Shown: in pieces, positions 7,796 through 14,675 of the stretch | Position numbering within the stretch: position 1 is the first letter of the stretch | Layout: the number at the start of each line of letters is the position of its first letter | Assembly: GCA_027083115.1 (NCBI GenBank) | Contig: JALWQN010000088.1 | Location: forward strand, 1-16,439 | Origin: Desulfurococcales archaeon | Lineage (GTDB): Archaea; Thermoproteota; Thermoprotei_A; Sulfolobales; NBVN01 | Direction: 5' to 3' | DNA: 16,439 bases | Translations under genes and position numbers: made by a program | Notes under the pieces: model-generated | What the model was told of the DNA's origin: nothing | Seen by the model: only the letters and a program-made list of their open reading frames with translations | Databases searched by the model: none

Positions 7796-10018
7796 TCATT
7801 TCTTCTTCATTAAATAAGCAACTATGCCCCCAACAACCACCACTAAGGCAATTATAGCACCTATTAAGTAGTAAGTCGTTAAACCATAAGATGGTACCTG
7901 AGTAGCAAATGATGTCGTTGTTGTGGTTGACGAAGTAGTTGTTGATGTGGTTGTGTAGGTAGTGGTTGGTGAGGGTGATGAAGTAGGTGAAGGCGATGAT
8001 GTGGTTGTTGTGGTCGTTGTTGGGCTCGTGGTTGTGTATGTGGTTGTTGTCTGTGTGGTTGTTGTGGTTGACGAAGTAGTTGTTGATGTGGTTGTGTAGG
8101 TAGTGGTTGGTGAGGGTGATGAAGTAGTTGTCTGCGTAGCTGTCGCAGGAACTAGCCCCTTACTGGATGAATATATGTATAGCTTTGATGTTGTGTGGCC
8201 AGCAAAGTCAGTTACTGTGATGTTTACTTTTGCTCCATTTGTCAATCCCTTAATCCAGAAAGTATAGGATGCTGCACCATTATGGTTGGAGTCCCAAGTA
8301 TTTATGTCAACTATTTTCACAGGTTCCCAACCATTACCCTTATTGTAGGTTAAGCTGATGTCCTTAACTCCCCACCCATTGTCTGTTGCTGTAGCAACTA
8401 CCTTGAACCATTTACTCCCTGTAGGGTTAGTGAGTTCAACGTCCGCTATCTTAGGTTTATCCTTATCTTGAGTTGAATAGATGGTATAGGTGACTTCACT
8501 GTTTGGTTTAAGATCTACTCCATTAATCCTTACGAAGTAGTACTTGCTTCCTTCAATAATTGTATAGTTCTTGGGCTGCGGTGTTATTTTGTATTTGTTT
8601 ATTGGTGTGTCCTTAGGGAGCTTGAACTGAATGAATATGTTATGGAACGTCATGTTTAGGTGGTTTATTGCTTTGAATGAGACGGCATGATGTGCTCCGT
8701 CATTAGCTGGTGTATAGTAATAATCCAGGTAGCCGAGAATGTAAGGAATTACTCCTTCTCCTGAGTCAATCCATATGCTGTTTGGATATTGATTCAGTGG
8801 TGCGCCGGGGGGGTAAGTTAAGGTGTTAGCAGTGAATGTTCCGTTATCGTATATGTAGAAGAGTCTGAAGCCTCTCTTGTCTCCTGCCCTCACGTCGTAA
8901 GGAACTCCAGACATGGTTATGAAGTAGTACTTACTGCCGTTATAGATGACCATGTTGTTTATGTCTGTGTGTGTATGTGCTGTGAATACTAGGTGGACTC
9001 CATACTTAAGAATCATTGTGAATAAGTATTTCGCTTCAGCCTCATGATCACTCCAACTCCCATATATATAGCCTTCCTTGAATAACTTATCGAAATCGTT
9101 TGTTGAGTTAACCTTAATCACGGCTATTTTATCATCTCTTATCTTGTAACCAAATAGTGGATGATGCCATACCATTATCTTAACCTTATCTGGGTTATGC
9201 TTAAGCACGTTCTCAGCCCACTTAAGCTGATCCATAGGAATCCATCCTGTAAAGCCGCTGTTCAACCCAATAATCAGGAACTTACCAATGGTTACCGTGT
9301 AGTTTCTGTAACCCATTATCTGATCCCAAATATGGGCGACGTTTGCCTGAGAGAACTCATGGTTACCTATGACCGCATAAGAAGGTATGTTTAGGGAAAG
9401 CCATCCCTCCATAAAGTACTTCCATGCTGAAGACATTGTTGGTCTGTCGACTTCGTCACCATCAAATATGAATAGATCTGGGTGAACTAAGTTAGCCTCT
9501 TCAACCATCTCAAACCAGTATGGCCTGCCCGCAGGTGTTTTTGTGTCTCCAGTAACTAATATTTTGAGGGCGTGAGGCCAGCTCTTAAGAACCCATACAG
9601 CATGGGGCATTACAATATCGTAGTTCTTCCCTCCTGCAGTAAACTTTATCTCGTAACTGTAGAAGCCCGGTTTTATGTCCTTACCTATGGTGAAGTTAAC
9701 TATCCAGGCTCCCCATAAGGGACTGTAGGTGGCTTTAATTTTGTTGACATCGCTAGCGAAGTTAAGATCGTAGGTATTGTAATCATTATAGAGTCTTAAC
9801 GTAAATCCCGTTGGCTCTGTAGTATTTGATAGAATAATCCTTACTGTCATGTTTCCGCCAGCAACCACAGGCTCAGGATACGCTAGTGTAGGGTACTTAA
9901 CCACTTGGGCATAGAACCTAACTAGTGATTGGGCACCAACGTTCAATGAAGTCATGGCTGACATAATGACTAATGCCAAAATTACTGAAGCTATAGGTAC
10001 AAGTAAGGCTTTCTTCAT
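7796..10018 (-). CDS. Secreted membrane-anchored calcineurin-like metallophosphoesterase
   Basis: A 740-residue surface protein. Residues 1-30 are a signal peptide ending in VGAQ. Residues 45-130 look like an Ig-like beta-sandwich. The metallophosphoesterase domain spans about 150-380: Asp158 (VTGDTK), Asp188 (DGDEVD), Asn219-His220 (GNHE), His285/286 (WHHPLF) and His348-x-His350 (TAHTHTD). A second beta domain (520-615) is followed by a nearly pure Ser/Thr/Pro linker (627-702), a TM helix (about 712-735) and a KKK tail, so the enzyme faces outward on a tether. It probably hydrolyses phosphoesters; the substrate is unknown. Motif I reads D-T-K instead of the usual D-x-H, and GHxH is AHTH. GAGGTG lies five bases before the ATG. 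The gene follows the FG-GAP gene by 68 bases on the same strand, and many N-x-S/T sites suggest glycosylation. Confidence 0.85.
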   Translation of the reverse strand: MKKALLVPIASVILALVIMSAMTSLNVGAQSLVRFYAQVVKYPTLAYPEPVVAGGNMTVRIILSNTTEPTGFTLRLYNDYNTYDLNFASDVNKIKATYSPLWGAWIVNFTIGKDIKPGFYSYEIKFTAGGKNYDIVMPHAVWVLKSWPHALKILVTGDTKTPAGRPYWFEMVEEANLVHPDLFIFDGDEVDRPTMSSAWKYFMEGWLSLNIPSYAVIGNHEFSQANVAHIWDQIMGYRNYTVTIGKFLIIGLNSGFTGWIPMDQLKWAENVLKHNPDKVKIMVWHHPLFGYKIRDDKIAVIKVNSTNDFDKLFKEGYIYGSWSDHEAEAKYLFTMILKYGVHLVFTAHTHTDINNMVIYNGSKYYFITMSGVPYDVRAGDKRGFRLFYIYDNGTFTANTLTYPPGAPLNQYPNSIWIDSGEGVIPYILGYLDYYYTPANDGAHHAVSFKAINHLNMTFHNIFIQFKLPKDTPINKYKITPQPKNYTIIEGSKYYFVRINGVDLKPNSEVTYTIYSTQDKDKPKIADVELTNPTGSKWFKVVATATDNGWGVKDISLTYNKGNGWEPVKIVDINTWDSNHNGAASYTFWIKGLTNGAKVNITVTDFAGHTTSKLYIYSSSKGLVPATATQTTTSSPSPTTTYTTTSTTTSSTTTTTQTTTTYTTTSPTTTTTTTSSPSPTSSPSPTTTYTTTSTTTSSTTTTTSFATQVPSYGLTTYYLIGAIIALVVVVGGIVAYLMKKK
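7917..7986. repeat. 70-bp direct repeat, copy A (Ser/Thr linker cassette)
   Basis: This segment of the phosphoesterase gene is identical over 70 bases to 8058-8127, with a period of 141 bp (47 codons). Both copies encode the same linker peptide, SSPSPTTTYTTTSTTTSS and following Thr. The identity of 7922-8002 also extends to a third, inverted copy at 16359-16439. Confidence 0.95.
8058..8127. repeat. 70-bp direct repeat, copy B (Ser/Thr linker cassette)
   Basis: An exact second copy of 7917-7986 inside the same gene. The flanks differ on both sides (8057 against 7916, and 8128 against 7987). Exact identity, including third codon positions, points to recent duplication or ongoing homogenisation rather than selection on amino-acid composition alone. 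Confidence 0.95.
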
Positions 10019-10064
10019 TATAGCACCTCAGGAAGAGAATGGCATTTATTGTAAATAACTTTTT

Positions 10065-10081
10065 GGTTAAATCCTTTAACC
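10065..10081. promoter_or_regulatory. Perfect inverted repeat between the two surface-protein genes
   Basis: GGTTAAA (10065-10071), TCC, TTTAACC (10075-10081) form a seven-base perfect inverted repeat. It sits five bases beyond the FG-GAP gene stop and about 46 bases upstream of the phosphoesterase start. It could be an operator for the phosphoesterase or a terminator or processing site of the upstream gene. Confidence 0.35.
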
Positions 10082-10086
10082 TTCTT

Positions 10087-11658
10087 TTACCTCCGTGTGT
10101 AGTAGTACGTCAGTCCTATGAAGATTATGGAACCAACCACCACAGCAATAATTAAGGGTATGTTGGGGCCGGGATTTGGTGCGAAAGGCGGTGGGGTACT
10201 TTGAGCTGTCGAAGAGCTGATTTCTTTCATTGTTTTTTCCTGAATTGTTCCCGTAGTTAATAATGTTGTTGTTGAACTCTTGGTTAAGGTTGTTATGAAG
10301 GTTGAGACAGGCTGAGGTGATGTTATGTATGTTGTTGAGGCCTTGATTGATGATGTCACAGAAGATTTGTTTAAGTACGTTACGTTTCCGTGCAAGCAAT
10401 AGAGGTGATGGTCCCTACTCCCAAATAATATTTCTGGTAATCCATCACTGTCTGCATCCCCTATTGTTGGCGGATCTCTTATTGCTCCCGAAACGTGTTT
10501 ATAGTATTTCAAGCCATCAACCGTATTTAGAACCACAAAAACACCTCTTGCATCACCCACGATAATCTCGTTTATTCCGTCACCGTCGATATCGGCTATT
10601 ATAGGGCCAGCACCCTCAGTGATTTGCAGGTACGGGTATTTCCAAAGTGTTTCTCCGTTCGTTATGTTTAAGACAAATATCCCTCCGGGCGTGCCTACAA
10701 CTACTTGCGGCTTCTTTGAGTTAGGTATGACCTTACCTATGGAGGGTGATGAGAAAGTTATTGAACCTAATGGTTTAGTCCATAGGATTTTTTGGTGCTT
10801 GAAGTCAACGGCAGTTACTCCATTGTTTAAGCATAGCACCCCATCGAGAGCGCCATCATCGTTTATGTCAGTTAAAGCAACGCTAGGTACAGCTGGTCTC
10901 CCAACATTTATTTTTTCCTTTACCTTACCGTTCAAAGGATTTAAGGCAAAAACATATGTCCCTGCAGCAACAACTATCTCTACTTTGCCGTCACCATCCA
11001 CGTCACCTATGGATGGAGCAAGAACTATTCCAGAAAGAAAGGAATCCTTCCACAGTAGTTTCCCGTCCCAGCGATACATGTACAGGTTTCCATTTATCGA
11101 ACCAACTACCACTTCTTTTTTGCCGTTACCTAAGAAATCATAGATTGCTGGTCTAACATCAATGAATTCACCCTCCTTGAACCACTCCACCTTGCCGTTA
11201 GTTCCTTTCAGCACATATAGGTTCCCTTCCTCGCCGCCAATTACAACATCAGGAATCCCATCACCGTTTATGTCACCTACTGCGGGTGTGGCATGCCGGC
11301 CTCCTGTATATATCTTCCATAAAACATCTCCGTTGCTTCCGTTAATTACGTAGAAATTACCGTCACAGCTAGATATTAGTACCTCGTTCTTTCCGTCATT
11401 ATTTACGTCAGCCACAACAGGATTAGATGATATGCAGAAGTTTGCTTGAAAGCTCCACTCAGTGTAGAAGCCTTTAAAGCGCCAGTAAGGCCTTATACTA
11501 ATAAAGCCTGTTCTTCTGACATCGTGCTTGAATGTTGGCCAAATGTACGTTTCCTTCGCTGATGAGGTCTTCATAAAGAGTCCAGCAGTAAGTAAGGAAA
11601 ATACGACTAAAGCAGTTAGCGCTATTACACCTAGCTTCTTGCCTTCCAAAACAATCAC
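10087..11658 (-). CDS. Secreted FG-GAP/PQQ-like beta-propeller protein with TM anchor
   Basis: A 523-residue exported protein. Residues 8-33 form a signal peptide or N-terminal TM segment. Calcium-binding DxDxDG-type loops occur at 84-89, 129-134, 219-224, 264-269, 356-361 and 401-406, with degenerate ones near 174 and 309. The spacing is a regular 44-48 residues, so eight repeats, probably an eight-bladed propeller of the FG-GAP/VCBS or quinoprotein type. A Ser/Thr-rich linker (about 430-490), a Pro-rich bridge and a TM helix (about 499-518) with a TRR tail anchor it. Such propellers mediate adhesion or ligand binding; no catalytic residues are recognisable. The GTG start sits about 25 bases from a TATA-like box, fitting a leaderless message. 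The gene precedes the phosphoesterase gene on the same strand. Confidence 0.85.
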   Translation of the reverse strand: MIVLEGKKLGVIALTALVVFSLLTAGLFMKTSSAKETYIWPTFKHDVRRTGFISIRPYWRFKGFYTEWSFQANFCISSNPVVADVNNDGKNEVLISSCDGNFYVINGSNGDVLWKIYTGGRHATPAVGDINGDGIPDVVIGGEEGNLYVLKGTNGKVEWFKEGEFIDVRPAIYDFLGNGKKEVVVGSINGNLYMYRWDGKLLWKDSFLSGIVLAPSIGDVDGDGKVEIVVAAGTYVFALNPLNGKVKEKINVGRPAVPSVALTDINDDGALDGVLCLNNGVTAVDFKHQKILWTKPLGSITFSSPSIGKVIPNSKKPQVVVGTPGGIFVLNITNGETLWKYPYLQITEGAGPIIADIDGDGINEIIVGDARGVFVVLNTVDGLKYYKHVSGAIRDPPTIGDADSDGLPEILFGSRDHHLYCLHGNVTYLNKSSVTSSIKASTTYITSPQPVSTFITTLTKSSTTTLLTTGTIQEKTMKEISSSTAQSTPPPFAPNPGPNIPLIIAVVVGSIIFIGLTYYYTRR

Positions 11659-11679
11659 TAATTCTTCATTACTAACCTC

Positions 11680-11697
11680 ATTAAATCCTTATTTAAT
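11680..11697. promoter_or_regulatory. Divergent promoter with inverted TATA-like half sites
   Basis: ATTAAAT (11680-11686), CCTT, ATTTAAT (11691-11697) form a seven-base perfect inverted repeat in the 70-base gap between the divergent propeller and ABC genes. The left half lies about 25 bases from the propeller GTG and the right half about 35 bases from the ABC TTG. Each half can therefore serve as the TATA box of one gene. Confidence 0.5.
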
Positions 11698-11728
11698 CAG
11701 TCCCGCCGTTAGTAAAGGATGATGCGGT

Positions 11729-12682
11729 TTGAGTCCATTAATAAGTGATGCGGTTATTGCTAAATCATTACGTAAAAATTATGGTGAGGTCAACGCATTA
11801 AGGGATGTTTCCTTCAGGATAAGGAGGGGAGAGCTCTACGCTATTTTGGGACCTAATGGTGCAGGAAAAACGACAACAGTGAAAGCTATTGTTGGTGGAG
11901 TTAAGTTAAGTGGCGGAGAAGTTTATGTATTAGGTTATGAAGTAACTAAGCAGCCGCTTAAGGTGAAGGCCTTAGTGGGCGTTATGTCTGAGCTTCCAGG
12001 CTTATTTCCTGAGTTAAGTGTTTATCAAAACCTCAAGTTAATGGGTAAGTTATATGGTCTGAAGGAACCTGAATTAAATAGAAGAATTAAGGAACTTGCT
12101 GAATTCATAGGTTTGAGCGAGCTACTCAGCAGGAAATACTTCACGTTATCTAAGGGGTTAAAGAGGAGAGCCGACTTGATAGCGTCATTAATTCATGATC
12201 CAGAAATACTGCTTCTTGATGAACCAACATCTGGCGTTGACGTAAGGTCTAGGGTCCTGCTTCATAAGAGGCTTGAGTCCCTTCTAAGGCAGGGTAAAAC
12301 AATAATTTTAACAACACATAATATCTCGGAAGCGATGGAGATTTCTCATAGAGTCCTAATTCTTGCTAGAGGTAAGGTTGTTGCTGAAGGGACCCCGGCA
12401 GAATTAAGGAATAAGGTTGCTGCCGAACGATTACTCGAGATAGTATTATCTAGGATTACTAGGTCTTTCCTTGAGAAACTTAGGTCTGAAGTAGGTACGG
12501 AATCAATTGATGTCAGGGGGAACGTCTTGAGGTTCACCGCAAGGGACGTTACTGATGCCCTAAGTAAAATTCTTGAATTAGTTAGGGAAGAATCAATAAA
12601 GATAATCGACATTAACTCTAACCCTGAACCTTGGGATAAGGTTCTTCTTAAATTAACTGGTGAGGAGGTTCCTGTGACCTAG
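11729..12682 (+). CDS. ABC transporter ATP-binding protein (ABC-2/DrrA-NatA type)
   Basis: A 317-residue ABC ATPase with Walker A GPNGAGKTT (41-49), Walker B and catalytic Glu165 in ILLLDEPTSGVD (160-171), and switch His197 in TTHNISEAMEI. The ABC signature at 140-144 reads LSKGL, with Lys for the first Gly of LSGGx, and the Q-loop position carries Ser-Glu (SELPGLFPEL), a variation seen in this exporter group. A C-terminal extension of about 80 residues, as in DrrA-like exporters, follows the nucleotide-binding domain. With the permease starting 12 bases downstream, it forms an ABC-2 type exporter for an unknown substrate such as a drug, lipid or polysaccharide. The only in-frame start after the upstream stop at 11720 that keeps the N-terminal strand is TTG 11729; ATG 11719 and 11722 are out of frame. 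Confidence 0.9.
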   Translation: MSPLISDAVIAKSLRKNYGEVNALRDVSFRIRRGELYAILGPNGAGKTTTVKAIVGGVKLSGGEVYVLGYEVTKQPLKVKALVGVMSELPGLFPELSVYQNLKLMGKLYGLKEPELNRRIKELAEFIGLSELLSRKYFTLSKGLKRRADLIASLIHDPEILLLDEPTSGVDVRSRVLLHKRLESLLRQGKTIILTTHNISEAMEISHRVLILARGKVVAEGTPAELRNKVAAERLLEIVLSRITRSFLEKLRSEVGTESIDVRGNVLRFTARDVTDALSKILELVREESIKIIDINSNPEPWDKVLLKLTGEEVPVT

Positions 12683-12693
12683 GGTGGTATGGG

Positions 12694-13437
12694 TTGGGGT
12701 TCATCACAAACACCTTAATGCCCAGTATATACATATTCATTAAGGATGTTAGGCAATACTATAATAAGCCTCCAGTCATTACTTTCGCTTTCTTGGTTCC
12801 TGGGTTCATTGTGTTCTTGTTCGCTATGGAAGTAGCGGTTCTCTGTCCTTCCAAAACAATTCCTGGATTAATTGCCCTCAGCATAATGTTTTCCTCAATG
12901 ACTGTCCCGCAATCAGCTCTCGGAGGAGATAGGAAAGTCGGAAGCATAGATAGATTAATTTACGCACCCATAAGTCCCTTCAGCATACTTCTATCTAAGA
13001 CTTACGCAGGCTTATTCTTCGGTCTTTCAGGATTCATAATAGCTATTGCTTTAATTGTTCCTTTCGCTGCAGTACCTATTATTTCCCCATGGTATACTGC
13101 CTTAGCAGCATTACTGGGATCCACAATTTTCTCTTTCTTAGGTACATTAATTGCTGCCGTATTCGAAATAACTCAATCAATGGCTATAGCAAATACCTTA
13201 AGATTCCTTATGATATTTTTATGCGGGGTTTTTATCCCTGTTTACTTCCTTCCATGGTACCTTCAACCAATATCTCTATCTTTACCCCTAACCTACGTCA
13301 CTGAGCTCTTCAGGTATGGTCTTTTCGGGATGTATGATGTTGTGGATCCTATATCCTCCCTAATTATCTCGATAATCTTTACTGTTGCCTTAGGCATAGT
13401 TACGGTAAGGGTCTTAGATAGGGAATTAATTCCTTAA
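12694..13437 (+). CDS. ABC-2 type transporter permease
   Basis: A 247-residue membrane protein with six predicted TM segments, the standard size of an ABC-2 permease. Typical features are an N-terminal cytoplasmic stretch before TM1 (FIKDVRQYYNKP), a coupling region after TM2 (GGDRKVGSIDRLIYAPISPFSILLSK shortened here to its RLIYAPIS core, the 'krl...Pvs' motif of the family), and a late FIPVYFLPWYLQPISLSLPLTY block seen in ABC-2 exporters. It should form the transmembrane path for the ATPase encoded just upstream. The TTG start at 12694 has GGTGG (12683-12687) six bases before it. The in-frame ATG at 12718 is an alternative that would shorten the N terminus by eight residues. The ATG at 12689 is out of frame. 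Confidence 0.88.
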   Translation: MGFITNTLMPSIYIFIKDVRQYYNKPPVITFAFLVPGFIVFLFAMEVAVLCPSKTIPGLIALSIMFSSMTVPQSALGGDRKVGSIDRLIYAPISPFSILLSKTYAGLFFGLSGFIIAIALIVPFAAVPIISPWYTALAALLGSTIFSFLGTLIAAVFEITQSMAIANTLRFLMIFLCGVFIPVYFLPWYLQPISLSLPLTYVTELFRYGLFGMYDVVDPISSLIISIIFTVALGIVTVRVLDRELIP

Positions 13438-13469
13438 TTTTTGAGTAAAACTATGTGTTAATTATTTTT
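13438..13469 (+). terminator. Oligo-T tracts after the ABC-2 permease
   Basis: TTTTT runs occur directly after the permease stop (13438-13442) and again at 13465-13469, within the 52-base gap between convergent genes. Oligo-T tracts are the usual intrinsic termination signal in archaea. No hairpin is apparent. Confidence 0.4.
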
Positions 13470-13489
13470 GGATTAGACCTTATACTCTA

Positions 13490-14044
13490 TTATGTTCTGA
13501 GGAATTTGCTGACGTAGGGGCTTTCTCCCGGATGTCTTCTCCTGTAATGCCCTGAGGGATTACCAGTAAGTAACTCCTCGAACCACGCCTCATGCTCTAT
13601 TTCCTCATGAAGAATAGCCAGCGATAAGTCGTAGGTTCTTGGATCCTTACCCCTTGTGTAGTTACATATCCCCGAGTAGATCCCTACGGCACATCTTTCA
13701 GCATCCAGAAGAACTTTCAGTATATTCTCTACTGTTGGGTTTGAGGGGAGCTTAGCGTCCATGCATGCAGCATTACGTGAGAACTCAATTATGTCGTTCG
13801 GCAGTGCACCCCCCAACTCGTAAATCCTAGGGACTAGAGCCTCGAAATGATTCCTGTCTTCTAGGCGTGCGTCCTCAATGATTTCTTTTATTGAATCACC
13901 CTCAATACCTGTCGCGTGATTTCTTAGGAGTGTATAGTAATAATAGGTCGTGAATTCAGCTGCTGCAGCCTTAACAAGCATCTCCAACAGCTTCTTAACG
14001 TCTACTCCTGCTTCCTGAATTATTTCTACATTCTTTCTAGGCAT
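13490..14044 (-). CDS. dps: Dps-like ferritin-fold protein (DPSL, thioferritin type)
   Basis: A 184-residue four-helix-bundle protein closely resembling the Sulfolobus DPSL. Shared blocks are AAAAEFTTYYYYTLLR (27-41), EDARLEDRNHFE (57-68), IYELGGALP (74-82), RGKDPRTYDL (131-140) and LHEEIEHEAWFEELL (145-159). The carboxylate/His ligands of the ferroxidase centre are visible: Glu30, Glu62/Asp63 and His66, Glu116, Glu148 and His151. Cys94 and Cys118 correspond to the conserved cysteine pair that distinguishes DPSL from true Dps. DPSL forms a dodecameric cage that uses peroxide to oxidise and store iron and protects DNA. ATG 14044 is chosen because AGGTG (14051-14055, minus strand) lies six bases upstream; GTG 14053 would add three residues. 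The gene is divergent from a Fur-family regulator, which suggests control by iron or peroxide. Confidence 0.93.
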   Translation of the reverse strand: MPRKNVEIIQEAGVDVKKLLEMLVKAAAAEFTTYYYYTLLRNHATGIEGDSIKEIIEDARLEDRNHFEALVPRIYELGGALPNDIIEFSRNAACMDAKLPSNPTVENILKVLLDAERCAVGIYSGICNYTRGKDPRTYDLSLAILHEEIEHEAWFEELLTGNPSGHYRRRHPGESPYVSKFLRT

Positions 14045-14061
14045 TTTATACACCTGAATTT

Positions 14062-14076
14062 ATTTCTACTTAATAA
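14062..14076. repeat. 15-bp direct repeat, copy 1 (candidate operator)
   Basis: ATTTCTACTTAATAA, identical to 14085-14099. On the minus strand it lies 18-32 bases upstream of the DPSL ATG and contains a second TATA-like ATTATTAAG stretch. Its position suits a repressor site over the DPSL transcription start. Confidence 0.6.
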
Positions 14077-14084
14077 TAATTTTC

Positions 14085-14099
14085 ATTTCTACTTAATAA
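14085..14099. repeat. 15-bp direct repeat, copy 2 (candidate operator overlapping the DPSL TATA box)
   Basis: The second copy of ATTTCTACTTAATAA begins 23 bp after the first, about two helical turns. On the minus strand it overlaps TTTTATTAAG (14092-14101), the best TATA candidate for DPSL, which would give a leader of about 26 bases carrying the AGGTG ribosome site. Confidence 0.6.
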
Positions 14100-14102
14100 A
14101 AG

Positions 14103-14116
14103 TTTCTATCTAGAAA
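14103..14116. promoter_or_regulatory. TTTCTA-TC-TAGAAA palindrome (candidate regulator site)
   Basis: TTTCTA (14103-14108) and TAGAAA (14111-14116) form a perfect six-base inverted repeat around two bases. The left half repeats the TTTCTA core of the two direct repeats, so the gap holds three TTTCTA cores plus one inverted core. The most economical reading is a binding array for the adjacent Fur-family protein. Confidence 0.5.
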
Positions 14117-14123
14117 TTACTAG

Positions 14124-14136
14124 AATATTTATTAAT
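14124..14136 (+). promoter_or_regulatory. TATA-like box for the Fur-family gene
   Basis: AATATTTATTAAT would place the transcription start near 14155. The resulting leader of about 45 bases carries the AAGGTGG ribosome site at 14188-14194. The box lies just beyond the palindrome, so a regulator bound there could affect both divergent genes. Confidence 0.45.
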
Positions 14137-14199
14137 GCGCTTAATGGTACTGAAATTAGGTAAGTTAATGGAGGGATTCGCTTCATAAAGGTGGGAATC

Positions 14200-14616
14200 T
14201 TGAGAGATCGTGAGAGAATCATGGAGGAATTAAGGAAGAGCGGCTTGAAAGTAACCCCTCAAAGAATAGAAATAGTTAATTCATTAATTAAGCTAGGTGA
14301 TCAACATCCTTCCCTAAACCAACTCTATAATGATGTAAGAAAGAAAGTCCCAACAGTGAGTTTCTCAACCCTATACAATACAGTTAGGAGGCTGGAAGAG
14401 CTAGGTGCTCTCAGGTTATTTGATTTGCTGGGGGAAACAAGAATCGAGGTTAACTTAGATCCGCACATTAATTTGATTGATGTAGGAAACGGTGACATAA
14501 AGGACATATTTAACCCTGAATTAATAGAAACTATCTCGCAAAAACTAGGTATTGAAATAACTGGAGAAAAGCATGTCTTAATCAATGTACTAATGTACAA
14601 CCTCAGGAAGCAATGA
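14200..14616 (+). CDS. Fur/PerR-family transcriptional regulator lacking cysteines
   Basis: A 138-residue Fur-family protein. The N-terminal winged helix is clear: LKVTPQRIEIV (16-26), HPSLNQLYNDV (36-46), and VSFSTLYNTVRRLEELGAL (53-71) with the family's TxYxxxxxLxExG recognition-helix pattern. The dimerisation half is diverged: the usual CxxC pairs of the structural zinc site are absent and the protein contains no cysteine. By alignment with Bacillus PerR, the regulatory-metal ligands are largely kept: His36, Glu83 (Asp in PerR), His89 and Asp102 match, and Asn91 replaces a His. It probably controls the divergent dps gene. I chose TTG 14200 because AAGGTGG lies five bases upstream; GTG 14191 is the alternative and adds three residues. 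The family call is firm; the sensed signal is inferred. Confidence 0.85.
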   Translation: MRDRERIMEELRKSGLKVTPQRIEIVNSLIKLGDQHPSLNQLYNDVRKKVPTVSFSTLYNTVRRLEELGALRLFDLLGETRIEVNLDPHINLIDVGNGDIKDIFNPELIETISQKLGIEITGEKHVLINVLMYNLRKQ

Positions 14617-14675
14617 CTAGTTGATTAGGTTGGGAACCGAGTAAAACAGCTAAAGTAATTATTTTGGGTTTGAAT

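Noticed and set aside
7917..8127. Repeated units that could suggest a CRISPR array.
   Set aside because: Only two copies within an open coding frame, with a Thr-rich translation and no unique spacers; it is a linker duplication.
7971..8129. GTGATGA strings resembling C boxes of C/D guide RNAs.
   Set aside because: They are part of the antisense of the Ser-rich codons (TCATCACC) in the linker repeats, and no properly spaced D box set was found.
10076..10399. A 107-codon minus-strand frame overlapping the 3' end of the propeller gene.
   Set aside because: It lies in a shifted frame over the Thr-rich linker and translates to Asn-rich low complexity; the propeller frame explains this DNA, including a TM anchor.
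10619..11143. A 174-codon open frame on the + strand inside the propeller gene.
   Set aside because: It is the antisense shadow of the regular DxDxDG-repeat coding sequence; it has no promoter or ribosome site and its translation is low-complexity Ser/Pro/Phe-rich.
12689..12718. ATG 12689 as the start of the ABC-2 permease.
   Set aside because: It is out of frame with the permease and hits a stop after nine codons; TTG 12694, preceded by GGTGG, is in frame.
14168..14188. A six-codon ATG frame upstream of the Fur-family gene as a leader peptide.
   Set aside because: It has no ribosome site and no conserved or regulatory codon pattern; such short frames arise by chance.
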